Of a stretch of DNA of 64,000 bases, positions 51,636-62,578 are shown in pieces; within the stretch, counting starts at the first letter, position 1, and every line of letters begins with the position of its first letter. The notes beneath the pieces were generated by a model that searched no databases, was not told the DNA's origin, and saw nothing but the letters and a program-made list of their open reading frames with translations. The translations under genes were made by a program, and so were the position numbers. Source of the stretch: Phytophthora colocasiae (Eukaryota; Oomycota; Peronosporomycetes; Peronosporales; Peronosporaceae); assembly GCA_018806915.1 (NCBI GenBank), contig JAGKQI010000087.1, positions 558,001 through 622,000 of the forward strand, in the 5' to 3' direction.

Positions 51636-53928
51636 GACCATAACTGATCAGAAAGACACCAAGGGTGTTTCCGATGCGGGTAACGCAGTTCCGCATGGAG
51701 CCATGAGGGCTCGTGATGCCATTGTAGTGGCATCACCGGGCGTGGGAAAGTTAACCCCACGCCATGGTCGTAAGCCGGGGTTGGTGGAATACCATCCCGA
51801 AGAAGTCCACGAGGACTTAGGACAGGAGCTAAAGGCTCCTAGGTCACAGCCGGTCGAAGAGTGCTATCACATCTTCGACGGCGTGACCGGGCATCGCGTG
51901 AAGGCGGGGGCCATCGAGTTGGCACCCCTGCCTGAGGTTTTAGAGCTATTGAACCTCGAGGAAGTCGCGATGGAGGACTTCCTGGCCGAGTTGAAGGCCG
52001 GGGAGATATCGGAGATGGTTCTCCTTAGGCCGGAGCCCACTCCAGAGGAGTTGAACCCCTCCTCTGTTATGGACGAAAACGTCCTGGAGGAGTTCCGGAA
52101 GCAGCGTGCGTCGCGCACGGGCTCCGAGATTCTGAAGAATCCAAAGGATCCTTTGTATCCTTTAGTGAAGGATTTTGAGGACGTGGTGTCCAAGGACCCA
52201 CCCTCAAAGCTCCCACCAGACCGAGGGATCAGGCACGAGATTGATCTCGTGCCAGGCACAAAGTATTGTGTCACGCGTCAATGGCCCCTGCCCCGAGAGC
52301 AGAGCGACGTCATTGACGCGTTCTTTGCCGCTAAGGCGAAAGCGGGAATGGTGCGGGAATCGAAGTCCCCGCACTCGACGCCGCGTTCGCCGAACGGGAA
52401 GTGGCATCTGGTTCATGCTTATAACAAGCTGAACAGCGCGACTGTCAGCACAGACGCCGATCCCTCGCAAGGATGTGTTGTTGAACAACATGGCCGGCTG
52501 CACGCTGGATCTGGTGGATGGATACTACCAGATCCTGATGTGGGAGTGTGATATCCCGCTCACGGCCGTGAGCACGCCGAGCGGTATGCTCTGGGAGTGG
52601 CTGGTAATGCCACAAGGTCTATCCAACGCGCCAGCGACCTTCAATCGCTTGGTCACACAGTTGTTTAGACCTTTGCGTGCGTTCACGCAACGTACTTTGA
52701 CGATATATTCGTCCATAGCCGTGCCGAGGGAGGCAAGACGGCTATAGAGGTGCATCGGGAGCACCTCCGTCGAGTGTTTGAGGTCATGAGAGCTAACAAG
52801 CTCTATTCCAACATCGACAAGTGCGTCTTCGTAGCTGAGGAGATCAAGGTCCTCGGTCGCTTCGTCAGCAGCGTCGGGGTCCGGGCGGATCCCGATAAGG
52901 TCAAAGCCATTGCGGCATGGCCTGTTCCTCGGTCACAGAAGGACCTGAGGAAGTGGTTAAGCTTAGCCAACTACTTGCACAAGTACAGTGCTGGCTACGC
53001 GGGACTCGCAAAGCCTTTGTCGGACCTTCTGAAGAAGGAAGCCGAGTGATGCTGGGAGCGCCAGAGGATGCGTTTGACAGTATCAAGGCGAGCTTGCAAT
53101 GCGCGCCCGTCCTGGCGTTGCCGGACGATGACAAGTCGTTTGTGACGCTTCCGACTATGCAATTGGCTGTGCGCTATTGCAACAGGACGATGAGGGACGA
53201 GACCGGGTGATCTCGTTCCAGTCCAGGCAGCTGAAGGCTGCCGAACGGAACTATCCCGTTCACGACAAGGAACTCTTGTCGATGAAGTACGCCCTTGTGA
53301 AGTTCAGGGTGCATCTTCTGGGCACAAGTCCCTTTGTGGTCTATACAGACCACGCGTCCTTGCGGACAGCCATCCATTCGCCGCATCTATCGCAGCGGAT
53401 GGCGCGTTGGCTGTCATTCTTCGCGGAGTACAACTTCCGCGTTGAATACAAGCCTGGCAAGCTCAACACGCTTGCCGACGCTTTGTCGCGCAGGCCCGAC
53501 TATGAGTTAGCTCATATTAGTCGGGCCACGACGGATCTTTACGATCGAATACGCTTGGCGTATCGGGACGATGACACCCTCGCCCTTATTGTGCGGTATT
53601 TGTCCGCTGGCACGGATGCCAAGGTCGAGTGGCTTACGCCTCGACAGCGGGCACGGCTCCACCGCTATGAGTGGGCTGATGGACTGCTCCATTATCGGGT
53701 GGAGCCCGGGGATCCTCCGCGAGTCGTTGTTCCCAACGACGAGGATCTGAAGTATGATATACTTCATGAGGCACACGATGTGCCTTCGAGTGGCCACTTG
53801 GGCCGAGAGAAGACCTATCACGGGGTCTCTCAGATGTTTTGGTGGGCCCACATGTACAAGTGGGTGACCAAGTACATCAAGACATGCGAAACATGTCAGC
53901 GCGTAAAGCCTGCGGGGCACGCGTCGCG
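51636..53928 (+). pseudogene. Element E protease-RT linker, reverse transcriptase, RNase H, zinc domain
   Basis: Frames in order: linker and RT start (TRQWPLPREQ, 51619-52551), DLVDGYYQILMWE and [14 protein letters not shown] (52475-52747), a shift in place of the YFDD box (residues split near 52690), NKLYSNIDKCVF and LANYLHKYS (52750-53049), RNase H (53177 onward: ELLSMKYALVKF, YTDHASLRT), zinc domain (HDVPSSGHLGREK ... CETCQRVKPA). At least three frameshifts; RT is inactive. Confidence 0.85.
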
Positions 53929-53929
53929 G

Positions 53930-54336
53930 TGCCTCAGCGCAAACACTGCGCAGCACGTTCTCAACCACTCGGTTGACGCGCTCAGTCTGACCATCGGTCT
54001 GCGGATGGTCCGCCGTTGACATCGTCAACCGTGTTCCAAGCAACTGGAACAGCGTTTTCCAAAACGCAGCGGTAAACCGCGGGTCACGGTCGGAGACAAC
54101 AGTCTCAGGTAACCCGTGATAGCGAAACACGCTATCAAGGAACAACTTCGCAGTCTGTTCCCCGGTAATGGTCTCTGAGACCGGAGCAAGATGTACCATC
54201 TTGCTCAACCGGCATACAAACACCACAATGCCGGTGTTCTTCTGGTCATCGGCCGGAAGGCCGAAGACAAAGTCGAGACTCATCGACTTCCAGCAGTCCA
54301 GCGGGACTGGCAGGCTCTGTAGCGGAGCCGCTCTTG
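53930..54336 (-). pseudogene. Element E integrase core, inverted
   Basis: Minus strand, while both flanks are plus. LQSLPVPLDCWKSMSLDF, DFVFGLPADD, SDRDPRFTAAF, DGQTERVNRV: all three catalytic residues present. TCAGCGCA occurs in the same orientation near both junctions (53934 and 54339). Confidence 0.85.
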
Positions 54337-55611
54337 GTCAGCGCAGCTGCCTATGGTTGAGTTTGTACTCAGCAACGTGGTACACGCGTCAACGGGGTTC
54401 ACGCCGTTCTACTTGAACGGGCTTCGGAACCCCCAGGTGCCGCTCCCACTGGGTGGGGGCACCGCGGCTTCGAGAGTAAGTGGGGGAGAGGCTCGGAAAG
54501 AGCTTTCCTCCCAGGTTTCCGGTGTGGAACCAGCCGCATTGCGGAAGGGGTTGTCGACATTTGTCGGCAACAGGCTGAATGTGATCAGCCGGGTGCAAGA
54601 TGCGATGGCACTCGCACAGGATAAACAAAAGGAGTACTCAGACCAACATGGAAGAGGAAACTTGAGTGTATTTAATGTGGGTGACTTAGTGCTACTCGAC
54701 ACTAGGAACCTACCTCTTAACACTGTTAGCTCCACGGTGAGCAACAAGTTGAAGCATCGCTTCATTGGACCCTTCAAGGTCCTGAGTAGGCACGGCGCTG
54801 CCTACACGATCGACTTGCCTAAGTCGATGACGACCCACCCGACGTTTTATGTGGGTCGTCTGAAGCGGTACCATGACCCTCAGGGTCATGCGGCCCCTCA
54901 AGAGGTTGAAGGCGGCCGCGAGGAGGAGAGTGAACCTCCTCGACGCGAGGTTGAGCGTCAGGCGCAGAGCGCCCCAGGTAATAGGAAGTTTGGTGACTCC
55001 CAGGGGCGAAGCCGTACCTTGGTGGAAGGTACGAGCGGTGTGGATACACCGAGGGGCCAAGTGAGTAGGCCCCTAGGCGCGAGTCGTACGACGACGAGGA
55101 GTACGCGTACGGTTGCGACTCCCGGCGAGACATCGTCGCCTGAAGGTCGTAGACCTCTTGACGAAGAGAGTCAAGTGCCCACGAAGAGGCACTACGGTCT
55201 ACACGACCATGAAGACCCTGCATCCCGAGACACAGGTCTTCCAACTGGCGCACAACACCAGGCTGGCCGGCGGCAGTGGCAGCCTGGCCGCCAACTCCAA
55301 GACCAAGAGCAACCTCAAGCGCAAGGACACGCGCTCGGAGGAGACGGATCTCCTCCTGTTGCTGAGCAACAAGTTGGTCAAGAGGCCCAGTCAAAGGCCT
55401 CTGAGTCCCCAATGTCGGGACGGCTCGAAAGAGCAGTCGAGCGAGGCCTCCTCCGGCCTTGCTTGACCGGAATGGAGAACGCCACTACCATGTGGAGCGG
55501 GTTCTCCAGGAGCGGCGTCGCGGTGGGAAGCGCCAGCTCCGTGTGAAGTGGCGCGGGTACCCTGCGTCGCAGAGTACCTGGGAGCCGATTGAGCGGCTCC
55601 AGGTTGACTGA
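54337..55611 (+). pseudogene. Element E integrase C-terminus and chromodomain
   Basis: FVLSNVVHASTGFTPFYLNG, RFIGPFKVL, THPTFYVGRLKRYHD, a charged linker, then in another frame the chromodomain (YHVERVLQERRR ... LRVKWRGYPASQSTWEP) to TGA 55609-55611. It overlaps the antisense ORF for nearly 800 bp. Confidence 0.84.
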
Positions 55612-56820
55612 CCGAAGGCTGTCGCGTGCTGGGAGGAGGCACGGCGACAGCCTCGTAAGTAGTCCGCGGCTTCTTAGCCGCTGAACGGGGTTTGGACACA
55701 GGTGTATGTGTTCCATACCCGCGCTCACTGTGAGCGCTGGACTGAGACTCAGTTCTCAGTCGCTCCATCTGATGATGGAGCTGACGTTTGCCTACAAGGT
55801 GGGCAAACTGGACACGAAGGTCCCGGAGGAGGAGAATGTCCTCCAGGTGATCTTCGTCACGGAGTTTGTTGTACTCCTGGGTTGACTTGACTGTCAACCG
55901 GACCCATCGCCAAAAGAGGCCCTCAGCGTCGTTCCACGACGCAGTGTTCTCGGGGAGAACCCATGGGTAGCCCCATGCGGGCTTGAGACCACCCTTAGTC
56001 TCAGGCTTCTTACGAAGCGAGGTGAATTCCTTGAGCTAGAAGCACGCGCCTGGCAACAGAGAGGTTGCCTTGGAAGAGAGGTTCTTTCTGAACCAAGGCA
56101 CGCTCATAGGCGCCTTTGGAGGTATGGCCCCCTATGAGAGGACGTGGGTCCTGGAGCTGCTCGAGATACGCAGCAGCTCCCGAGCTTTGATCGGGCGGGT
56201 AGTATCCCCGCTGGTGGGCAGAGTCCTCATCGTGCTCACGGGCGTGCCCTTCCTCCTCATCGTCGACGTCGTCGGGGCCGAAGATCTCTTCGAGCTCCCT
56301 GTGAAGCATAACTCTTCTTGGAGTTGGTGCTGGGCACCTTCTCCTCTGCCAGAATGGCCCGGGCGCGTTCGCGCCCTTCAGCAAGTGTCAGATGTCTGAC
56401 AGGTGGTGGCGTAGTGTCGCCACCACTGGTGTTGTTGGGAAACTTGGACGCGGTGTCCTCGTCTCCATGGTGCTCCTTCGTGGTCGGAGCACCAGCCGCA
56501 GGCTTGTCCTCGGCGTCATCGTTGTCGCTCTCATCGCCCGAGTAGCTGACAAGAGTCGCTTCCTGTTGGGAAGGACTCCAGGAACCGGGACTATGGTCCC
56601 TATACTCGAACCGATAATTCGGTCGAGTATCAGGCGGTAGGGATGGAGACCTACTGTGCCTTTGGCTAGGGCTAGCCGTCGCAGCAGTGCTACTGGGCGA
56701 GCTAAGAGCCCTGGAGGCCACATCGGTGGCCTCATGAAGTGCCGAAGCCTTGGAAGTTGGATTTGCAGCCTTCTTCCGTGAAGACGCTTGCGCGTCTGGG
56801 TTTGCACCCTTTGTAGACAT
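54819..56820 (-). pseudogene. Element E antisense accessory ORF, broken
   Basis: Minus strand, starting 183 bp inside the 3' LTR. Four pieces in different frames (56820-56257, 56384-56010, 55897-55391, 55412-54819). Ser/Pro-rich start, acidic GDESDNDDAEDK and DDVDDEEEG, basic AAKKPRTT, and a C-terminal coiled coil (QQEEIRLLRARVLALE; ALDSLRQEVYDLQ). Same plan as in B1, C and D. Confidence 0.6.
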
Positions 56821-56989
56821 GTTGCTGGGCTTCCAAGGAAGCCTGGTACGCGTTGGTAGTGCGCCCTGTGCTCTGTGAGAGCAGAAGCCGCAGCGATAAG
56901 AGCTGGCGGCAGGTCAATCGATTTCGACATTGAAGAGAGAAATGTGAAAGGGATTTTCTCTCTTCTCTGATTGGACGAGAGTCGAATCT

Positions 56990-57002
56990 AAGTGGGGGAG
57001 GA
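56990..57002 (+). other. Element E polypurine tract
   Basis: AAGTGGGGGAGGA next to the 3' LTR. Confidence 0.78.
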
Positions 57003-57317
57003 TGTAACGGGTTCAATTGAAGAGTGACATTTGTCACTCTTCCGAAGTGGATACATTTGGTGTGTCACACATCATGGTGACACGTGGCGGGTGGCTCCGC
57101 AGCCACCAATCACCTTCTATATAGGTTACACTATAGATATCTTTTAGTTTGTATTGCAGGCCAAGCTAACAAGTATCTATAATATATTCAGTCTTAAATC
57201 TACCTAATCTTTAGTTAGTCTCCCTAAGTCTTTGGGGACCGAGTGAACTGCCGTTCACTAGGAGTTTGTATACTCCAAGCCTTCCTCTGTGTGAAGTGCT
57301 GTGTGACCCCCGTCACA
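57003..57317 (+). repeat. Element E 3' LTR
   Basis: 315 bp, TGTAACGGG...CCCGTCACA, followed by GACGG. Confidence 0.93.
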
Positions 57318-57494
57318 GACGGCCTCCGGCCCTTGAGACGCAAGGTGCGCCATACTTTCAGGGACCAGCAAGGACGTAAGCTTGTTAAGCGTGTCCCGCT
57401 GACTCGGAGTCAAGTGAGCGTATGCTTCTGGCTCCATTCTCACAGAGAAACAGTCTTCAACTCAGGATTTGGATTGACTACGAGTGCTACCAGA
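57318..57494 (-). pseudogene. B2 Gag start and leader
   Basis: Minus strand: [17 protein letters not shown] to SQGPEAV, cut by E. The leader has PBS TGGTAGCACTCGTAG two bases from the LTR. Confidence 0.87.
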
Positions 57495-57650
57495 TGCAGC
57501 GGGGCTGCGTAGGTGTGCACGGCACAGAGGAAGTTTAGTCGACTCGTAGAGTCCTGCTTGCAAGGCACTAGCCTTCGGTTCTATACAAGAACCAAGTAGT
57601 CCACTAAATATGGGACTCATACAACCAGTGTCCCTATAATAAAAGGACTA
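57495..57650 (-). repeat. B2 5' LTR, truncated
   Basis: Plus strand TGCAGCGGGGCTGCG to AAAAGGACTA; the outer two thirds of the LTR are missing. Confidence 0.88.
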
Positions 57651-57904
57651 GTTGATGAGACACCTGCGACCGTTGGTGCGGTGCGCATTGGCTGTTGAGC
57701 ATCCTGAAAGAGTTCTTGCTGCTCATCGAGATCGTTAGTGTTCAGTTGGGACTGAGTTTTCCCTGTGGTGAGCGCGTCTACGCTATGCGACAGCTACTAA
57801 GTTCGTTTAATAAACTGAAACTCAGAAAAACGGTACCTAACGCTTATATTTTCGGACATGCTTTATACTGGGAGACCGCTTATATTTTCGGACAGAGGAA
57901 GTAG
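57651..57904. other. Unclassified insert between B2 and CRN2
   Basis: About 250 bp with no recognisable gene. CGCTTATATTTTCGGACA occurs twice (near 57841 and 57879). It replaces the B2 LTR end and about 70 bp of CRN2. Confidence 0.5.
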
Positions 57905-58012
57905 TATTCGTCTACCGAGCTACTGTGATTGCATCACACCTTTTTCCGACGAGATCTCGATGATGCTTTGTGCAAATCCCGGATATTGACGATGTGAAAA
58001 ATGGATTGCTAT
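57905..58012 (+). pseudogene. CRN2 pseudogene, piece 4
   Basis: Matches the CRN1 C-terminal domain (GTCTACCGAGC, TGATTGCATCACAC, CGACGAGATCTCGATGAT, AATCCCGGATATTGACGATG) with small deletions, ending at GGATTGCTAT where element F begins. Any remaining CRN2 lies beyond the window. Confidence 0.88.
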
Positions 58013-58710
58013 AGTAAGCAGAGTGGTTTTTCGCAAGACTTGCAGAAAGACGGATGACCAAGATGATGATAGCAGAGACCGAGAGCAGATGACGAAGATG
58101 AGAAGGAGGACAAGATGACACCCGTGGGCTGGAGCAGGGACCGGGTATACAACCCGTATGCAGACCTGTGACCGTTGACGGAAGATCGCAAAGAGACGTT
58201 GGAGGTTTCGGGTGAAGAACGACGGAGAAGGCCAGTAGCTGTTGCACACCCAGGAGTTAGAGGTAGCTAGTAGTCCAGTTGAAGATTAGCCGTGTAGCCG
58301 CGAGGACGCACGGTCAAGAGTTGTTACGCCGGTTTGGTGTAGCGACAGAGGTTAAAAGAAGCCAACAAAGACTCTAGTACTAGCAGCAAAGGAAAGGTGG
58401 TGTACACTGGGTGTGACTGGAAACGGGTATCAGCAGCCCCGTAGGATTCGAGCGCTCGCGGTATTAGCAGCCCGCCGAGGTATCAGCAGCCCTCTGGAGC
58501 GTTAGAATTAGGCAAAGATCCCGGTGGAAACCCACTACTGTAGCCAGACCGTAGATTTCGTACCTGGAGCCATTGATCTATCGATATTAGTGCGTGTTAA
58601 TAGGGCGAAGGGCACGTAGCTAAGTGGATACCGTCCTCTGATCAAGGACAGGACCATTGGTGGCGCGGTCGTGACGGAACTGAGCTGTTAGTAAAAGACA
58701 TTTGCTTACT
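58013..58710 (+). repeat. Element F 5' LTR with AG...CT ends
   Basis: 698 bp from AGTAAGCAGAG to TTTGCTTACT; the ends are a perfect 7-bp inverted repeat (AGTAAGC/GCTTACT). It contains repeated GTATCAGCAGCCC/GTATTAGCAGCCC units near 58428-58495. The other LTR is not in view. Confidence 0.7.
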
Positions 58711-58726
58711 TGGTGGTCATACAGGG
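58711..58726 (+). other. Element F primer binding site
   Basis: TGGTGGTCATACAGGG directly after the LTR. Confidence 0.65.
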
Positions 58727-58858
58727 GTCTTCCAACACGGTTGGTTCCTACGAGCATTGAGATCCTTCACGAGGCAAGGCCCTGAGGCTCGAACCTTAGC
58801 TGTAGGGAGTGTGAAGAGGGACGGTGTAAGGCGGTGGTAAGAGAGAGAGACGGCGGTG

Positions 58859-58860
<2 letters not shown>

Positions 58861-58892
<32 letters not shown>
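58861..58892 (+). repeat. (GA)n simple repeat in the F leader
   Basis: About 15 GA units, preceded by a related GCGGTGGTAAGAGAGAG unit; lies in the untranslated leader. Confidence 0.9.
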
Positions 58893-58893
<1 letters not shown>

Positions 58894-59070
58894 GGTGTGA
58901 GGAAGAGGAACGGTGAAGGCGGTGGCAAGAAAGAGAGGTGGAGTGAGGCAGCCGAACAGATAAGGCAGTGACGGACGAAGAGGCGTACAGCGAGGAACGG
59001 CGGCGGTAGAAGAAAACTTTATTGAAGCAGAAGCACTGTGAACGGGAGACTTTATCAGTTTAAATTGATA

Positions 59071-60778
59071 ATGGTGGGTACCCGGTCCTCTTCAGACCGT
59101 AGCACCACCCCAACAGCACGGACGCCGGGAAGAAGAAGGGTAGTAGCAGCCCCAAGGCGTGTACGGCAGCCTCGAGCCCAAGTCGCTAGTGATATTGATA
59201 GCGATGGTCAAAGGCAGGCAGCAGCAAACGGAGGTTCACCAAGAGGTCAGCAGAATCAACAGCACGCTCCACAACAGCAGCCAGTCCAAGATAACCAACC
59301 CGCACCAGCACAAGACAACCACCCAGTAGCAGCAGCGGCGGTACCAGCAGCAGCGCCCGCCCCGAACAACCAACCGCACGATGATCTGGAATCCATGGAC
59401 AACTGACGGCAGGACAGCAGAGAGCGATGATGCGACGATTCGTGATACAGCCGCCGGTTCCAGCACTTGCTCCTGCACCAGCCATACAACCAGTCGTAGT
59501 GAACGCTCCAGCAGCGATTCAGCGCACCAAGATGAAGCTTTTGAACCTCGAAGACTTTCATGGCACGGCTGCTGAGTCCGTTGAGGCGTGGTTGGCCACG
59601 ATTCCTCAGGAAGTTGAACGTCAGGCTGGCTTGGGAGGTGATACGTGGACGGCAGAAGAGCTATCTACGGGGTGACAGCACACCTGAAGGATGCAGCGGG
59701 CAAATGGTTAATCACCTTGGCAGAAACGATGAGAGAAGAAGATAAAACACTCAGCTACCTGGTGAGGAAACTACGGAAGAAATATGGACGGCGGGACAAT
59801 ATGTTCAAAATCCAGCAGAAACTGGCCTCTAGAAAGCAACAACCCGGAGAACGGCTGAGCGACTATGCGGCAGTGTTGATGGACATCGGGTTTGGCAAGC
59901 AGGTATCTGCAGAAACATACGTGGAAGCTTTTATTAGTGGAATTAACAACATAACAGCGGCCACTCAAGTACGTGCATACGAACCCCAAACGCTCGAAGA
60001 CGCGGTGCAGTTCGCCGAAGACAAGTGCGGGGAGTATGGCGAAGGCTATCGCGTGACAGACTGGAGGCAAGCGAAACGGAGACATCGAGATGATCGGACG
60101 CTTGGAGGAGAAGACGACGATCAACCACCCGCATCCAAGAGGAAGACGTCAGCGACGACAGCACTGGAGCAGTTGAACTGGAAGCAGTTGGGCTTGGGCG
60201 TAGGAGGAGACTCTCCACCTCGATACGATAATGCCGGCAATACGATTAACCAGTTGGTAGCTACTGCGAAGCGAGATCCATTATCTATCGCTGCTTTACA
60301 AGCACTGATTTTGGCGGCAGGAATAGCGAAAGACGAGTCCGCGCCGCAGAAATCAACGGGGAAGCAGAAGGCTCATGTGTTGGAGGTTAAACCGGAAATC
60401 TCAGGTGGAAACCAGCAGCATGAGCAACCGCACCATAATCCCCAGTGGCAAAATCGTGGAAGTGGTGGTAGATTTGGTGGTGGGCGTGGTTATGGACAAG
60501 GGGGAAGAGGATATGGTCGCGGTGGACTCGCCCGGTACGGTCCTGCAGACAACCGACCGTCAATTCTGGAACAGAAGGCAGCTTCGAGGTGCAGCTATTG
60601 TAATGAAGTGGGCCACTGGTGGCGTGAATGTCCAGCGAGAATTGCAGTCTTTGGTGATGCTGATGCCGCGCAACAACCTCCGCGAACGGTAACGAAGCCA
60701 GCGACCACGCAGCAGACTAAGGACGGTGCCGCTACAGCAACTCCAGAACAGTCACAGGGAAATGGTCAGCGACAGTAG
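59071..60778 (+). pseudogene. Element F Gag
   Basis: Starts ATG 59071. The N-terminus is Pro/Gln/Ala-rich; frame changes near 59400 and 59660 break it into three. Capsid block EAWLATIPQEVER and AAGKWLITLAETM; YAAVLMDIGFGKQV; Gly/Arg-rich GGGRGYGQGGRGYGRGG; knuckle CSYCNEVGHWWREC near the end. Confidence 0.83.
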
Positions 60779-61690
60779 AGGTGGGGGCTCTACTGTTCGC
60801 ACGGAACGAATTCTCCGAGGAAGAAGAAGCCGAGCAGGGACCAGTCGAGGCAGCAGACTGAACTACACGAGCAGCGAAGAGAAGAGTGCGAATGCATGTA
60901 CGGTGGGTACAGTTGTCGCGAGCGAAAGAGGTTCCTGAAACGGCATGTGGTCACTCCAAGGGGAAGAGTGCCGGCCAAGACCATGGGACGAGTGATCTGA
61001 ACAAGGGGGAGAGTGGTGCATTGGATGGTACGGCTGATGGTGAGGTGAAAGAAGTGTTAGAGGAAAAACCTACGACTGCAGTCGAAGATGGAACGGTGGG
61101 TAGCGCAATGGATGTGGAACCGGAGGTGACGGTTGCGACGCAGAGCGCCATCTTTATGAATAAGGTGGTGGAGAAGCCGACCGTGCCAAGAGGAGTTGTT
61201 AACCAAGTGGAGAAGCTGAGCGGTGGACGAACATCGGCATCGAAACGACGTCAACGGTGAGCAGAAGAAGAAGTAGCGGCTGTCCGGGGAATCCTGAAGA
61301 CTGAATTGAAGGCCGAACACGCGAAGAGAGCGAAAGTTCTACGGGTAGTTGTTCGCCAGCTGATCAGTGAGCTCAGAGAGGTCGAGGACGTGCACCAGCA
61401 GGGCAGACGGCGACGAGAAGCACAGATTGCTGCCGCAGCTGTAAGAACATGCGAAGCTTCAACGACGTTGAGGAAAGTAAGAACCGCTGGCACAAAAAGC
61501 AAACGGAGAACCCAACTCATCAGAAGGTCAACCACAACGAAGTGAGCAGAGTATTTCGGAAGAAGACTGGCTGGAAGAAGTGAAACGGTATGAAAAGGCA
61601 GCACCGAAGGAATTAGTGGAAGAAGGTTCATTGGCAGACATCTGAGCGGCATGAAGGAGGGCCCTGAAGGCAGCGAAGAGGTTCCGATGG
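60779..61690 (+). other. Element F Gag-protease linker, degraded
   Basis: Short charged frames (60886-61260, 61306-61545) with Glu/Lys/Thr-rich or Arg-rich sequence and no known domain; probably linker sequence of a Gag-Pol polyprotein. Confidence 0.45.
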
Positions 61691-62578
61691 ATGAAACGTG
61701 TGCGACGCCTGCGACGGCAAAAGCAAAAGCAGGATCCAGTGAGAGTGCGAGACGGAAAAGCTACCCGGGACCATACTTTGCATCGGTCGAAGCGACACAA
61801 GCAGCGGTATCAGTACGAACAGCAAGGATGCTATGGAGACGTCGAATTACGTAGCGATGATGCTGGACGAGAAGTACGGGTTGCACAGCTACGGGCAGTT
61901 GGGAGTGGAGCCCCAAGTTGCCTTCCAACCGCGCTGTTAGCACTGACGAGGCGACACACTCACGAAGTTCGTCTGGATAGTTGTGCGCAGTATAGTGTTG
62001 CCGGTGAAGACGTGAAGAAGTACGGCCGATGTTTGACAAGAAACGCTCCGGTGGATGCTGTTGAAGGCTTTGGTGGAGGTACTAGTCGCGTTCTTGGTGT
62101 CTGGAGATTCGTGGGAACGACATTGTACCAGCAGCGGATTATCGTGGATGCTCTACTGGTCGAAGGGCAAGGCGATGAATTGCTGATCGGTGAAGACTGG
62201 ATGGTGGACAAGGGCGTGAAAATGGATTTTGCGTCTCGAGAACTCAAATATTACGACGAGCATGGACAGAAGATCATACTGCCGTTCACTTGTCATGGCA
62301 TTTCGAGCCTACAGCAACCATCGCAGAGGCGGAAGTTAACGGTACGCCTAGCCAGGGCCAGGAAGCTGAATACGGGAACGTGCAATGTAGAGACTATGAG
62401 AGTTGATGCTGAGGAAGGAACGACTGGAATATTCCTGCCGAAGCCGACAACCAAGAGACACTTGCTGATAGCGCCGACAGTAGACATTGTGAGGAATGGT
62501 CAAGTGCGAGTCCAAGTGATGAACGTGGAAGGCAGGCGAGAAAAACTTCCTGCTCGTGAGGTGGATACCTGTGACTGA
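61691..62578 (+). pseudogene. Element F protease region
   Basis: A frame with VRLDSCAQYSVAG, which fits an aspartic protease active site with Cys in place of the usual Gly, then LLVEGQGDELLIGEDWM, the second conserved block. Ends near the RT start by a frame change at about 62560. Confidence 0.7.

Larger units (their letters stand above)
49365..57317 (+). mobile_element. Ty3/gypsy element E, inserted in B2 gag, with two internal inversions
   Basis: Target duplication GACGG (49360-49364 and 57318-57322). LTRs belong to the family of the solo LTR at 6604. About 8 bp are missing at the left LTR start. Segments 49434-51635 (rest of 5' LTR, Gag, protease) and about 53930-54336 (integrase core) are inverted relative to the plus-strand RT, RNase H and integrase tail. 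Confidence 0.88.
16760..57650 (-). mobile_element. Ty3/gypsy element B2, same family as B1, split by three insertions and internally inverted
   Basis: Minus orientation, 5' end at the right. Own sequence remains at 16760-18231, 35679-37168, 45608-49364 and 57318-57650 (about 7 kb in all). Element C sits in its chromodomain region, D in its integrase zinc domain and E in its gag. Its 5' LTR is truncated at 57650, so the right-hand target duplication is lost. Confidence 0.9.

Noticed and set aside
58861..58892. The (GA)n stretch as a coding or regulatory element
   Set aside because: A plain dinucleotide repeat in the F leader; GAGA-type regulation cannot be judged from sequence alone.
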